A DNA stretch of 37,412 nt, taken from positions 1-37,412 of the forward strand of contig CATWBO010000026.1 of assembly GCA_958349055.1 (NCBI GenBank), in the 5' to 3' direction. This document shows, in pieces, positions 15,531 to 23,895 of the stretch (position 1 is the first letter of the stretch; each line of letters begins with the position of its first letter). A model generated the notes under the pieces. The model had not been told where the DNA came from and did not search any database. It worked only from the letters and a program-made list of their open reading frames with translations. Made by a program: the position numbers and the translations under genes. This stretch comes from an uncultured bacterium (lineage in GTDB: Bacteria; Actinomycetota; Coriobacteriia; Coriobacteriales; Coriobacteriaceae).

Positions 15531-16094
15531 ATGCCTACCATTTCTACCGCCGACTTCAAGAACGGCCTCGGTCTCCGCATCAAGGACAAGGTCTACACCA
15601 TCGTCGAGTTCCAGCACGTCAAGCCGGGCAAGGGCGGCGCGTTTGTGCGCTACAAGACCCGCGACATCAAGAGCGGCCGCGTCGTCGAGAACACCTGCAA
15701 CGCCGGTACCAAGTTCGAGAGCGTCATGCTCACCACCCGTGAGTTCCAGTATCTCTACAACGATGGCACCGACTACATCTTCATGGACAACGAGTCCTAT
15801 GAGCAGGTTCCCGTTCCCGAGGACATGGTGGGCGAGAACTCCAAGTGGCTGCGCGAGAACGACATCTGCCAGCTGCTCTTCGCCGACGACGAGCTCATGG
15901 GCGTGACCCCGCCGATGTTCATCGAGACCACCATCGTTCAGACCGATCCGGGCTTTAAGGGTGACACCGTCCAGGGTTCCACCAAGCCGGCCACGATCGA
16001 CACCGGCGCTGTCATCCAGGTCCCCATGTACCTCAACGAGGGCGAGGTTATCAAGGTTGACACCCGCGACGGCAAGTTCGTCTCCCGCGTCTAG
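15531..16094 (+). CDS. efp: Translation elongation factor P
   Basis: The 187-aa protein rescues ribosomes stalled at polyproline stretches by entering the E site. It has the three beta-barrel domains of EF-P. The tip loop reads KPGKGGAF with K34 at the position that other bacteria modify (beta-lysine, aminopentanol or rhamnosyl-Arg); no modification gene is in the window. The family signature near the end (GAVIQVPMYLNEGEVIKVDTRDGKFVSRV in part) is intact. ATG 15531 follows AGAAAGG. It leads the efp-asp23-nusB-xseB-tlyA-nadK-recN unit. Confidence 0.97.
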   Translation: MPTISTADFKNGLGLRIKDKVYTIVEFQHVKPGKGGAFVRYKTRDIKSGRVVENTCNAGTKFESVMLTTREFQYLYNDGTDYIFMDNESYEQVPVPEDMVGENSKWLRENDICQLLFADDELMGVTPPMFIETTIVQTDPGFKGDTVQGSTKPATIDTGAVIQVPMYLNEGEVIKVDTRDGKFVSRV

Positions 16095-16118
16095 CAACCA
16101 ACTTTTCTAGGAGGACTC

Positions 16119-16481
16119 ATGCCCCAGGAAATCAAGATTGACGGCATCGGCATTTCGCCCGATGTTCTGACCGCCATCGTCTCGCGCGCCGTGTCCGATG
16201 TCGAGGGCATCGCCTCCGTGGGCGTCAAGGACCTTGCCACCAACCTTGTCTCCATGATGCTCTCGTCCAAGGCCCCGGCTTCTGAGCCGGCGGTCGAGGC
16301 CGAGGTCGTCGGCGACAAGCTCGCGCTCACCGTGCGCGTCGTGGTGTTCTTTGGCTATCCGTTCAAGAAACTCGCCGAGGCCGTTCGCGCCGCCGTGGTC
16401 ACCGCCATCGATGCCCAGGTGGGCGTCGAGGTCGAGCGCGTTGACGTTTGTATCGACGGCCTCGTTTTCCCCAAGGAGTAA
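16119..16481 (+). CDS. Asp23/Gls24 family protein
   Basis: The 120-aa protein has the Asp23/Gls24 pattern: IGISPDVLTAIVSRAVSDVEGI at the N-terminus, a central variable segment, and a VRAAVVTAIDAQVGVEVERVDVCIDGLVF end. Members are small cytoplasmic proteins tied to envelope or alkaline stress; Asp23 of staphylococci is membrane-associated. The position between efp and nusB is common in Gram-positives. AGGAGG lies 2-8 nt before the ATG. Its molecular job is not known. Confidence 0.88.
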   Translation: MPQEIKIDGIGISPDVLTAIVSRAVSDVEGIASVGVKDLATNLVSMMLSSKAPASEPAVEAEVVGDKLALTVRVVVFFGYPFKKLAEAVRAAVVTAIDAQVGVEVERVDVCIDGLVFPKE

Positions 16482-16484
16482 CCT

Positions 16485-17069
16485 TTGAGCCTTAAGGTTT
16501 ATCGCGGGCGCACGCTTGCCCGCAGTCAGGCGCTGCAGCTGCTGTTCCAGGCCGAGGCCACGGACAGCCCGCTCGAGCGCGTCCTCGAGGGCGATTTCCT
16601 GATTTCGAAAGGTCCCCTCGACCCCTATGCGCTGGAACTGTGTCGCGGTGCCTACGAGCATATCGACCGTATCGACTGCGCTCTGCGTTCCGTTGCCAAG
16701 AACTGGGATCTTATGCGCATGCCCGGCGCCGACCGCAATCTGCTGCGTATCGCCGTCTATGAGATGCGTTTCCTCACCGACGAGGAGGTCTCGGACGCCA
16801 TCGTGATCAACGAGGCCGTCGAGCTTGCCAAGGCCTATGGCACCGACCAGTCCGCGTCGTTCGTCAACGGCGTGCTGGGCAAGATCGCCCGCAGCGAGGA
16901 GCTGCCGGGCGAGGACCTGTACCAGGAACTTCTGGCCGAAGATCGCGCTCGCGAGGAGGCCGAGGCTGCCGAGGCTGCCGCTAAGGTTGCTGTTGCTCAG
17001 GCTGAGGTTGGCGTGCTGGCCGAGGATGCGGACGCCGCCGAGGCTGTCGTCGACTCCTTCGAGGAGTAG
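16485..17069 (+). CDS. nusB: Transcription antitermination factor NusB
   Basis: The 194-aa protein binds BoxA RNA with NusE (S10) in rRNA antitermination. The core covers residues about 8-140, with RSQALQLLFQAEA at the start, RNLLRIAVYEMRFL in the middle and AIVINEAVELAKAYG plus SFVNGVLGKI at the end. A tail of about 45 residues rich in Ala, Glu and Val follows and is longer than in most NusB proteins. The start is TTG 16485 with AAGGAG 6-7 nt before it. Only 3 nt separate it from the Asp23-like gene and 2 nt from xseB. Confidence 0.95.
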   Translation: MSLKVYRGRTLARSQALQLLFQAEATDSPLERVLEGDFLISKGPLDPYALELCRGAYEHIDRIDCALRSVAKNWDLMRMPGADRNLLRIAVYEMRFLTDEEVSDAIVINEAVELAKAYGTDQSASFVNGVLGKIARSEELPGEDLYQELLAEDRAREEAEAAEAAAKVAVAQAEVGVLAEDADAAEAVVDSFEE

Positions 17070-17071
17070 TC

Positions 17072-17311
17072 ATGCCAGAGGGTTCTGTCCGCAACTTTGA
17101 CGAGATCTCGGACCGTCTGGACCAGATCATCGCTACCGTTCGCTCCAAGGATACGTCCCTGGAGCGTTCGCTCGATCTGTTTGACGAAGCGATTGAGCTG
17201 GGTTCCCGCGCGGTCGATATGGTCGACAAGTTTGAGTTGACGCCGCGTGAGGCCGATAAGCTCGAGCAGGAATACGATGAGGATGCGGCAAACGAATCCC
17301 AGGATAGCTAG
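17072..17311 (+). CDS. xseB: Exodeoxyribonuclease VII small subunit
   Basis: The 79-aa helical protein matches XseB (FDEISDRLDQIIATVRSKDTSLERSLDLFDEAIEL). XseB forms a complex with the catalytic XseA and degrades single-stranded DNA from both ends. XseA is usually the adjacent upstream gene but is not in this window, so it must be elsewhere. The ATG is 2 nt after the nusB stop, with GAGGAG inside the nusB tail as ribosome site. Confidence 0.92.
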   Translation: MPEGSVRNFDEISDRLDQIIATVRSKDTSLERSLDLFDEAIELGSRAVDMVDKFELTPREADKLEQEYDEDAANESQDS

Positions 17312-17337
17312 GCCGCATCTCCGGATACGAATGGTTG

Positions 17338-18150
17338 ATGGCATTCATGAAACGCGTGCGTCTTGATGACGAACTGATTTCACAGGGCATCTGCGCCGAT
17401 CGCGCGGATGCCCTTCGCACTCTTATGGCCGGCTTGGTCTCGAGTGGCGGCGAGCGCTTGACTTCGCCTGGCCTTAAGGTGACGCCGGGCCTACCGCTGC
17501 ACGTGAAGGGGCGTATTCCCTATGTCGGCCGTGGCGGGCTTAAGCTCGAAGGCGCGCTTGATGCGTTTGGCATCAATCCGACGGGACTTGCTTGTCTGGA
17601 TGTGGGCTGCTCTACCGGCGGCTTTACCGATTGCCTGCTCAAGCGCGGAGCTGCGACCGTTGTCTCGGTGGACGTGGGTCGCGCCCAGTTCGATTGGTCG
17701 TTGCGTCAGGACGATCGCGTGATGCTGCATGAGCGCACCAACGTGACGCAGCTGCCTGAGCTTGGCTATGCCGGCGCCATCGACCTGGCTGTTTGTGATG
17801 TCTCGTTTACCAGCATCGCGAATATCATCGACGCCGTGCTGGCGTGCCTGGCGCCTACGGGTGCATTCTGCACGCTCGTAAAGCCGCAGTTTGAGGCTCC
17901 GGCTGCGCTGGTGGGCGAGGGCGGCATTGTGACCGATCCCGTCGTGCGCCGCGATACACTTGTGGCGGCGGTTGAACTCTTTGCTGCCAAGGGCCTGTTC
18001 CCGGTCGATGTGTGCGTGTCACCCATTCATGGTGCCAAGGGCAACGTTGAGTTTTTCCTGTACGGCACGAGATTTGACACCGGCGACCGCACGCAAGACG
18101 AGCTGCAATTCCAGGTATCGGTTTTGAGCGAGAAAGCTGCAACGCTATGA
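17338..18150 (+). CDS. tlyA: TlyA family rRNA methyltransferase (hemolysin A type)
   Basis: The 270-aa protein has an N-terminal S4 RNA-binding domain (MKRVRLDDELISQGICADR...) and a C-terminal FtsJ-like Rossmann methyltransferase with the SAM motif CLDVGCSTGGFTDCLL, AVCDVSFTSI and LVKPQFEA. Mycobacterial TlyA 2'-O-methylates C1409 of 16S and C1920 of 23S rRNA. The order tlyA-nadK-recN is also the mycobacterial one. TTG 17335, ATG 17338 and ATG 17347 are possible starts, none with a good ribosome site; I give 17338. The end overlaps nadK by 4 nt (ATGA). Confidence 0.92.
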   Translation: MAFMKRVRLDDELISQGICADRADALRTLMAGLVSSGGERLTSPGLKVTPGLPLHVKGRIPYVGRGGLKLEGALDAFGINPTGLACLDVGCSTGGFTDCLLKRGAATVVSVDVGRAQFDWSLRQDDRVMLHERTNVTQLPELGYAGAIDLAVCDVSFTSIANIIDAVLACLAPTGAFCTLVKPQFEAPAALVGEGGIVTDPVVRRDTLVAAVELFAAKGLFPVDVCVSPIHGAKGNVEFFLYGTRFDTGDRTQDELQFQVSVLSEKAATL

Positions 18151-19007
18151 AGGTCTTTCTGGTTCCTAATTACTACAAGCAAGAGGCGGTCGAGAGCGGC
18201 CTGATGCTCGAGCTTTGGCTGACGCGCCAGGGCTATGAGGTCGCATGGGCTGCCGACCAGCGATCGAAGATTCAAAGCACGCCTGACATTGACGGCTCCG
18301 ATCTGGTCATTACGCTCGGCGGCGATGGTACGTTGCTGCGCGCTGCCCGCATCCTCAACCATCGTGAGATTCCTATCCTCGGTCTTTCCTATGGTCATTT
18401 GGGCTTTTTGACGGCCGCGAGTCCCGAGGAGCGCGACATTTTGCAGGTTGTGAGCGATGCCCTGTCCGGCGAGCTCCACGTGAGCCGCCGCGCCACCATC
18501 GCCGCCGATATCGTTTCGGTGCGTGAAGACGGCACGAAGGATGTCGTGCGCACGTTTGCCCTCAACGATATGGCGCTTACGCGCGGCCCCCTGTCCGATA
18601 TGGTTGAGTTTGACATCACGGTGTCCGGCCATCATATCGACCGCCTTCGCGGCGACGGTGTCGTCGTTTCGACGGCGACCGGCTCCACCGGCTACGCGCT
18701 TTCTGCCGGCGGCCCCATTGTCAGCCCCGATTACACGGGTATGGTCTGTGTGCCCATCGCCCCGCATACCATTCAGGCTCGCGCTTTTTTGACCTCGCCG
18801 AGTGATGTCGTCGAGATCTTTATGTCCGATGATCGCCCGAGCGTGCCGGCGATTGCCATCGACGGACAGTTTATTACCTGTGATGGCACCGTCGAGAGCG
18901 TGGCCGTGCGTCGCGGTCCCGGCGATGTGCTGCTGCTGGATTACGGCCCCGAGAGCTTCTATAACTCGGTGAGCCGCGTGTTCTACGGAGTGCGTCATGA
19001 TCGATGA
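18147..19007 (+). CDS. nadK: NAD kinase
   Basis: The 286-aa enzyme phosphorylates NAD+ to NADP+. The GGDGT motif is at residues 58-62 (D60 is the catalytic Asp). The glycine-rich substrate loop (TATGSTGYALSAGGPIV) and the LGFLT stretch are typical. Start and stop overlap both neighbours: 4 nt with tlyA and 11 nt with recN. Assignment is secure; use of polyphosphate as a donor, seen in some actinobacteria, cannot be judged. Confidence 0.96.
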   Translation: MKVFLVPNYYKQEAVESGLMLELWLTRQGYEVAWAADQRSKIQSTPDIDGSDLVITLGGDGTLLRAARILNHREIPILGLSYGHLGFLTAASPEERDILQVVSDALSGELHVSRRATIAADIVSVREDGTKDVVRTFALNDMALTRGPLSDMVEFDITVSGHHIDRLRGDGVVVSTATGSTGYALSAGGPIVSPDYTGMVCVPIAPHTIQARAFLTSPSDVVEIFMSDDRPSVPAIAIDGQFITCDGTVESVAVRRGPGDVLLLDYGPESFYNSVSRVFYGVRHDR

Positions 19008-20625
19008 GCTGCAGGTTTCTAACATTGCACTCATTCGTGAGGCGACGCTGGTGCCGAGTGCCGGCCTGACTGTCCTGACCGGCGAGACCGGTGCCGGCAA
19101 GACCGCGCTGCTCTCGGCCCTCAAGCTTATTTTGGGCGAGCGCGCGGATTCGTCGACGGTGCGCGAGGGTGAGGCGCTGGCGAGCGTCGAGGCACGCCTG
19201 TTCGACGGTCCGCACGACACGGAGGGGTTCACCGTACAGCGTAGCCTTTCTGCCGAGGGCCGCAGCCGCGTAAAAATTGACGGCCGCATCGCCAGCGTGC
19301 GCGAGCTTTCGGAGCGCGTCGGCGTGATGATGGATCTTTGCGGTCAGCACGAGCACCAGCGCTTGCTCGATCCGGCGCATCATGTTGCCATGGTCGATGC
19401 CTGGGCTGGGCGCGCAGCGCTTGAGGCGCTCGAGAAGTATCGCGCCTGTTTTAAGGCTTCGCGTGTCGCCGCCAAGGAGGTTCGACGTGTCGAAGAGGCC
19501 TCGCGTGCGCAGGGGAGTCGCGTCGAGGAGGCGCGCTTTGCCCTTGAGCGCATCGGCGAGGTCGACCCCAAGCCAGGCGAGTACGAGGAGCTCGAGGAGC
19601 TGCTGCCGCGCTCCGAACATGCCGAGGTACTGGTTGCCACGGCTAACGATGCCCATGCATCGCTTGCCGCCGAAGGGGGAGCGCTCGATGCCGTGAACAG
19701 CGCCGTGGCAGAGCTTTCCCGTATGGCTAGCGTCGATCGCAAACTGGGTGACATTGCCGATGCGCTTTCGGATGCCTGTATCTCCCTTGAGGATAGCGCG
19801 AACGAGCTTCGTGCCTATCGCGATGGCGTCGCCTTCGACCCGCGCGAGCTCGCTCGCATGCGTGAGCGGTGTTCCGACCTCAAGGGCCTGTTGCGTCAGT
19901 GGGGTCCCACCATGGACGATGTTTTTGCCATGCGCGATCGCTCGCAAGAGCTGCTGTCCCTGGTCGATGATGGCGATGAGCAGATTAAAAAGGCGCGTGA
20001 GGCACTCGGGAGCGCCGAGTGCGAGTTGTTTGCCGCTGCCAAGGCACTTAAGCGCGCTCGCAATTCGGCGGCCCCTCGCTTCTGCCACGAGGTTGGCCGC
20101 CAGATGGCTCGCCTGGAGATGAGCGGCGCCGAGCTCGTCTGGGAGTCGCGCGATCTTCCCCGTGCTGAGTGGACGCCCCTTGGTCCTTCGAGCTACGAGC
20201 TGCTATACCGCAGCGGTGCTGGTTTGACGCCGCGTCCCCTGCGTCGAATTGCGTCGGGCGGCGAGCTCAGTCGCGTTATGCTGGCGAGCAAGGTGGTCTT
20301 GGGTAATGCTGATGGCGTCGACACACTGGTATTTGACGAGGTCGATGCCGGTGTCGGCGGCTCCACGGCGCGTGCACTCGCGGGCGTGCTGGCGGATCTC
20401 TCCGCTACGCATCAGGTCATCGTCGTAACCCACTTGGCGCAGGTCGCCGTCATGGCCGACAAGCATTATGTTGTCAGCAAGGAGCCGGGCGATGTTCCCC
20501 AGACGCATTTGGACGAGGTAACCGGCGAGGCGCGTACCGCCGAGATTGCCCGCATGCTCAGCGGCGATCAGTCCGAGGCAAGCTTGGCCCACGCCAAGCA
20601 GATGCTCGAAGAAGCTCGAGCCTAG
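18997..20625 (+). CDS. recN: DNA repair protein RecN
   Basis: The 542-aa SMC-like ATPase acts early in double-strand-break repair. Walker A GETGAGKT is at residues 29-36, the ABC signature ASGGELSRVMLA and Walker B LVFDEVDAGVGG are in the C-terminal head, and the middle carries two charged helical arms of a short coiled coil. Length is normal for RecN. It is the last gene of the efp operon. On the far side a convergent rpiR gene is separated by 58 nt that hold a long hairpin. Confidence 0.96.
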   Translation: MIDELQVSNIALIREATLVPSAGLTVLTGETGAGKTALLSALKLILGERADSSTVREGEALASVEARLFDGPHDTEGFTVQRSLSAEGRSRVKIDGRIASVRELSERVGVMMDLCGQHEHQRLLDPAHHVAMVDAWAGRAALEALEKYRACFKASRVAAKEVRRVEEASRAQGSRVEEARFALERIGEVDPKPGEYEELEELLPRSEHAEVLVATANDAHASLAAEGGALDAVNSAVAELSRMASVDRKLGDIADALSDACISLEDSANELRAYRDGVAFDPRELARMRERCSDLKGLLRQWGPTMDDVFAMRDRSQELLSLVDDGDEQIKKAREALGSAECELFAAAKALKRARNSAAPRFCHEVGRQMARLEMSGAELVWESRDLPRAEWTPLGPSSYELLYRSGAGLTPRPLRRIASGGELSRVMLASKVVLGNADGVDTLVFDEVDAGVGGSTARALAGVLADLSATHQVIVVTHLAQVAVMADKHYVVSKEPGDVPQTHLDEVTGEARTAEIARMLSGDQSEASLAHAKQMLEEARA

Positions 20626-20643
20626 GTCGTATCAGCGGTGTTG

Positions 20644-20675
20644 GTGGGACAAAATAGACTGAAATTTTGTCCCAC
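20644..20675. terminator. Hairpin between convergent recN and rpiR (probable shared terminator)
   Basis: A perfect 12-bp stem (GTGGGACAAAAT with ATTTTGTCCCAC, 8-nt loop). The A/T tract lies at the loop end, and no strong T run follows on either strand, so it is not a textbook terminator. It is the only candidate between the two genes. Confidence 0.5.
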
Positions 20676-20683
20676 TACGCGTT

Positions 20684-21541
20684 TTACTCTACGACCTTAT
20701 CCGGTTGGATGAGCTCCTCGTAGTAGCTGATATGCTCTCGGGCGTCTTCAATCTCGGGCAGCAGGAAGTTGTAGATAACCTCGATGATCATCGTGGCGCT
20801 GATCTTGGAGAACGCAAAGTCACCCGTCGTCAGCAGCGCTTCGTGGTTGACGGTATTAAAAGTGTAGTCTGCCAGGCGCGCAAGTGGAGACTTGCTGTCG
20901 CTGCTGATGACGACTACGGTGGCACCGCAGTCGCGAGCCGCTTTTGCCATGCGATTCAGTCGGCGCGATTTGCCGGAGTTTGAGATGAGCACGATGACGT
21001 CGCCGGGGCGTAGTGTGAGCGCAAAGCCGATTGATGTCTCGCTAATGGTGCTCGCCATGCAGCGCAGGCCCAGCTGCGAAAACTTAAACGTCGCATCGAG
21101 CGCGACCGCGTTCGTATTGCCCACAGCCGCAAACTCAATAACCCCTGCATGCTTAAGGGCATGCACAACAGCCGCCAGCGTATCGTGGTCGATCCCGTCG
21201 ATAGTCGCATTAAGCTCGCTCACCTTGGCAGCGAGGATATTCTTGAGGCTCTGCTCCATGTTGTCGAGCGAGACCTCGTCGGTCAGGCCCTCGTTGCGCT
21301 GGCTTTCCAAGTCGCGCGCCAGCGAAAACTGAAAGCTGCGAAAGCTGCCAAAGCCCAGCTTGCGGCAAAAGCGAGAAACCGTCGCCTCGGACGTGGCGGC
21401 GGCTCGTGAGAGCTGGGCGGCTGTCAGGCGCGGTGCCTCGGACTGGTGCTCCAGAATATAGTCGACAATGCGCTGCTCGGATTCGCTGTATCCCTTGTGG
21501 GTGCTAATAAGGGAGAGCGCGCTCTTGCTGCTATCGGACAT
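20684..21541 (-). CDS. RpiR-family regulator (HTH plus SIS domain)
   Basis: The 285-aa protein has an N-terminal RpiR helix-turn-helix (TAAQLSRAAATSEATVSRFCRKLGFGSFRSF) and a C-terminal SIS domain that binds phosphosugars (FAAVGNTNAVALD, VIVLISNSGKSRRL). It is divergent from the fructose-type PTS permease gene, so control of that locus by a sugar phosphate is the natural reading; this is inference. ATG 21541 has CAGGAG before it; an upstream frame to 21607 lacks a site and crosses the inverted repeat. A perfect inverted repeat overlaps its predicted transcription start, which suggests self-control. Confidence 0.9.
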   Translation of the reverse strand: MSDSSKSALSLISTHKGYSESEQRIVDYILEHQSEAPRLTAAQLSRAAATSEATVSRFCRKLGFGSFRSFQFSLARDLESQRNEGLTDEVSLDNMEQSLKNILAAKVSELNATIDGIDHDTLAAVVHALKHAGVIEFAAVGNTNAVALDATFKFSQLGLRCMASTISETSIGFALTLRPGDVIVLISNSGKSRRLNRMAKAARDCGATVVVISSDSKSPLARLADYTFNTVNHEALLTTGDFAFSKISATMIIEVIYNFLLPEIEDAREHISYYEELIQPDKVVE

Positions 21542-21555
21542 GGACGGCTCCTGGT

Positions 21556-21587
21556 TGGCATGAAAATCGGACTTGTTTTTCATGCCA
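21556..21587. promoter_or_regulatory. Candidate RpiR operator, 11-bp inverted repeat
   Basis: TGGCATGAAAA (21556-21566) and TTTTCATGCCA (21577-21587) form a perfect inverted repeat with a 10-nt spacer. It lies between the minus-strand -10 and the rpiR ribosome site, over the expected start of transcription. It shares TGAAA/TTTCA with the second palindrome upstream of the PTS gene. Confidence 0.6.
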
Positions 21588-21588
21588 T

Positions 21589-21594
21589 AGTATA
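21589..21594 (-). promoter_or_regulatory. -10 element of rpiR
   Basis: On the minus strand TATACT stands about 48-53 nt before the rpiR ATG, directly beside the inverted repeat. The -35 is not clear. Confidence 0.45.
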
Positions 21595-21621
21595 CGGGCA
21601 TTTTCAATTACAAGATACACC

Positions 21622-21685
21622 TTGCCGTTTCAAGCGATGATGATAAACTTTCACCTACCGTTTACGGTTATGAAAGAACCTTTCA
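21622..21685 (+). promoter_or_regulatory. Promoter and second candidate operator of the PTS permease gene
   Basis: TTGCCG (21622-21627) and TAAACT (21644-21649) are 16 nt apart. A perfect palindrome TGAAAG-AAC-CTTTCA (21671-21685) lies about 20-35 nt downstream of the likely start site, a place suited to a repressor block. CTTTCA occurs again at 21648-21653 and 21734-21739. The remaining leader up to 21811 holds two short hairpins: ACGCGC/GCGCGT at 21751-21767 and the 14-nt palindrome GCGCCCGCGGGCGC at 21776-21789. Confidence 0.45.
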
Positions 21686-21811
21686 CCGGAGAATTGCGCC
21701 TTGTCTCTTCTCACGCAAGCGGTGGGTTGGTATCTTTCAGGTGTGGAAAAACGCGCAAGAAGCGCGTGTAGGGGAGCGCCCGCGGGCGCATAACTCAAGA
21801 AGGAGGGACAC

Positions 21812-23824
21812 ATGGCTAAGTTTGACATCATCGCCGCCACCGGTTGCCCGACCGGTATCGCGCATACCTTCATGGCGAAGGAGGCGCTGGAGAAGGCAGC
21901 TGCCGAGCGTGGTCTGACCATTAAGGTTGAGACCCATGGCCAGGTCGGTGTCGAGAACGAGCTCACGAAGGGTGAGATCGCCGGTGCCAAGGCCGTCGTC
22001 GTCGCAGCCGACAAGGATGTCCAGGCGGAGCGTTTCGCCGGTAAGCCCATGGTTTCCGTTGGCGTTTCCAAGGCCCTGTCCGTTGAGGCCGCCGGTAAGC
22101 TGATTGACCGCGCGCTCGCCGCCAAGGGCGACAGCTCGGTTGCCGCCGCTGCCGATGTCGAGGACGAGGTCGAGGAGAAGGAGTCTATCGGCCACGTCAT
22201 CTACAAGCACCTCATGAACGGCGTTAGCCACATGCTGGTCTTCGTCGTCGCCGGTGGTGTCCTGACCGCCGTTTCGTTCCTGTGGGGCATCACGTCCTTC
22301 GATTCGACGGCTTCTGACTACAACACCTTCGCCGCGATGCTCAAGATCATCGGCGGCATTGCCATGAACCTCATGGTTCCGGTGCTTTCCGCCTACATCG
22401 CCGAGTCCATCGGTAAGCGCCCGGCGCTCGTCCCTGGTTTTGTTGCCGGTATGATCGCCATTCAGGGTCTGCCTGTTAACGCCGAGACCGGCATGATCGA
22501 CGCCGGTGGCGCCGGCGTGGGCTTCGGCTTCCTGGGCGGCATCGTCGGCGGCTTCCTCGCTGGCTATGTCATCCTGCTGCTCGAGAAGGTTTTCGCCGGT
22601 CTGCCCAAGAACCTGGACGGCCTCAAGGCAATCTTCCTGTACCCGCTGTTCTCGACGGCTATTGTCGGCCTCGTGATGCTCGGCATCTCCGGCCCCATGG
22701 CTGCCATCAACACCGCCATGATGGACTTCCTCAAGGGTCTGTCCGCATCTGGCGCTATCGTCCTGGGTCTTGCCATCGGCTGCATGTGCGCCTTTGACAT
22801 GGGTGGCCCGGTCAACAAGGCTGCCTACGTCACCGGTACTGCTATGCTCACCGAGGCCCTGGCCGCCGGTGTCGGCACCGACACCTACAACTTCGGCACC
22901 AATTTCATGGCTGCCGTCTCCGCCGCCTGCATCGTTCCGCCGCTGATCACCACCTTCGCCGTCGTCGTCGGCAAGAAGTACTTCAGCCAGGAGGACCATG
23001 ACGCCGGTATCGTCAACCTCATCCTTGGTTGCACCCACATCACCGAGGGCGCCATTCCGTTCATGACCAAGAACATCTGGCCCGTTATGCCCATCATGAT
23101 GCTCGGTTCCTCCATCGCTTCGATCCTGACCATCATGTTCAACGTTCACGATCCGGCGCCCCATGGTGGCTTCCTGGTCCTGCCCGTTGTCGAGAACGGT
23201 CCGCTGTGGGTCCTCGCGATCCTCATCGGCGCCGTGGTCGGTGGCATCCTGTTCGTCGCCTTCAAGAAGTATGACTTCGAGAAGAACCAGAAGGCTGTTC
23301 CCGCAGCTCCCGCTGCCAAGCCGGTTGAGGCTCCCAAGGCTGCTGCCGTCGAGGCCCCCAAGGCCGAGGCTTCCGACTTCGTCAAGGTCGAGAACGTCTT
23401 TGTCGCCGAGGACTTCGCTTCCCGTGACGAGGCCCTGAGCTTTGTCTCCAACCAGGCTGTCAAGGCCGGTCTCGCCAACGATGCCGACGCTGTCATGAAC
23501 GCCTTCCTGGCCCGCGAGGCTGAGGGCACCACGGGCATGATGGAGGGTTTCGCCATTCCGCATGCCAAGTCCGACGCTATTACCGAGGCCGCCGTCATCG
23601 TCGTCAAGGACGAGTCCGGCGTGACCGGCTGGGACACCATGGACGGCGCTCCCGTCAACGTGGCCATTGCCCTGCTCATCCCGGGCGCCCAGGCTGGCAC
23701 CACGCACCTCAAGATTCTGTCCAAGGTCGCCGAGGCGCTCATGGACGAGGACTTCCGTGCCACCGTCAAGGGTTCCACCAACGCCGCCGAGATCGCCAAG
23801 ACGATCAACGCCCGCCTGGTCTAA
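21812..23824 (+). CDS. fruA: Fructose-type PTS permease, fused IIB-IIC-IIA
   Basis: The 670-aa protein imports and phosphorylates a sugar, by family most likely fructose (to fructose-1-phosphate). Domain order is IIB at about residues 1-100 with phosphocysteine C12 in ATGCPTGIAHT, membrane IIC at about 125-475, an Ala/Pro/Lys linker, and IIA at about 525-670 with phosphohistidine H584 in FAIPHAKSD. The order B-C-A differs from the A-B-C order frequent in Gram-positives. AAGGAGGG lies 7 nt before the ATG. HPr and Enzyme I follow, so the phosphate path PEP-EI-HPr-IIA-IIB-sugar is entirely local. Mannose or mannitol derivatives cannot be excluded, but the downstream 1-phosphofructokinase genes support fructose. 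Confidence 0.93.
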   Translation: MAKFDIIAATGCPTGIAHTFMAKEALEKAAAERGLTIKVETHGQVGVENELTKGEIAGAKAVVVAADKDVQAERFAGKPMVSVGVSKALSVEAAGKLIDRALAAKGDSSVAAAADVEDEVEEKESIGHVIYKHLMNGVSHMLVFVVAGGVLTAVSFLWGITSFDSTASDYNTFAAMLKIIGGIAMNLMVPVLSAYIAESIGKRPALVPGFVAGMIAIQGLPVNAETGMIDAGGAGVGFGFLGGIVGGFLAGYVILLLEKVFAGLPKNLDGLKAIFLYPLFSTAIVGLVMLGISGPMAAINTAMMDFLKGLSASGAIVLGLAIGCMCAFDMGGPVNKAAYVTGTAMLTEALAAGVGTDTYNFGTNFMAAVSAACIVPPLITTFAVVVGKKYFSQEDHDAGIVNLILGCTHITEGAIPFMTKNIWPVMPIMMLGSSIASILTIMFNVHDPAPHGGFLVLPVVENGPLWVLAILIGAVVGGILFVAFKKYDFEKNQKAVPAAPAAKPVEAPKAAAVEAPKAEASDFVKVENVFVAEDFASRDEALSFVSNQAVKAGLANDADAVMNAFLAREAEGTTGMMEGFAIPHAKSDAITEAAVIVVKDESGVTGWDTMDGAPVNVAIALLIPGAQAGTTHLKILSKVAEALMDEDFRATVKGSTNAAEIAKTINARLV

Positions 23825-23860
23825 TTCCACAGTACGCGAATAACATCGCCCCCTGTAACA

Positions 23861-23895
23861 AAGGCGGAGTCCCTCTCCAGGGGCTCCGCCTTTTT
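23861..23895 (+). terminator. Rho-independent terminator after the PTS permease
   Basis: A 14-bp stem (23861-23874 with 23879-23892, one G-T pair), 4-nt loop and T run. It closes the permease transcript, so ptsH needs its own promoter. Confidence 0.9.
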
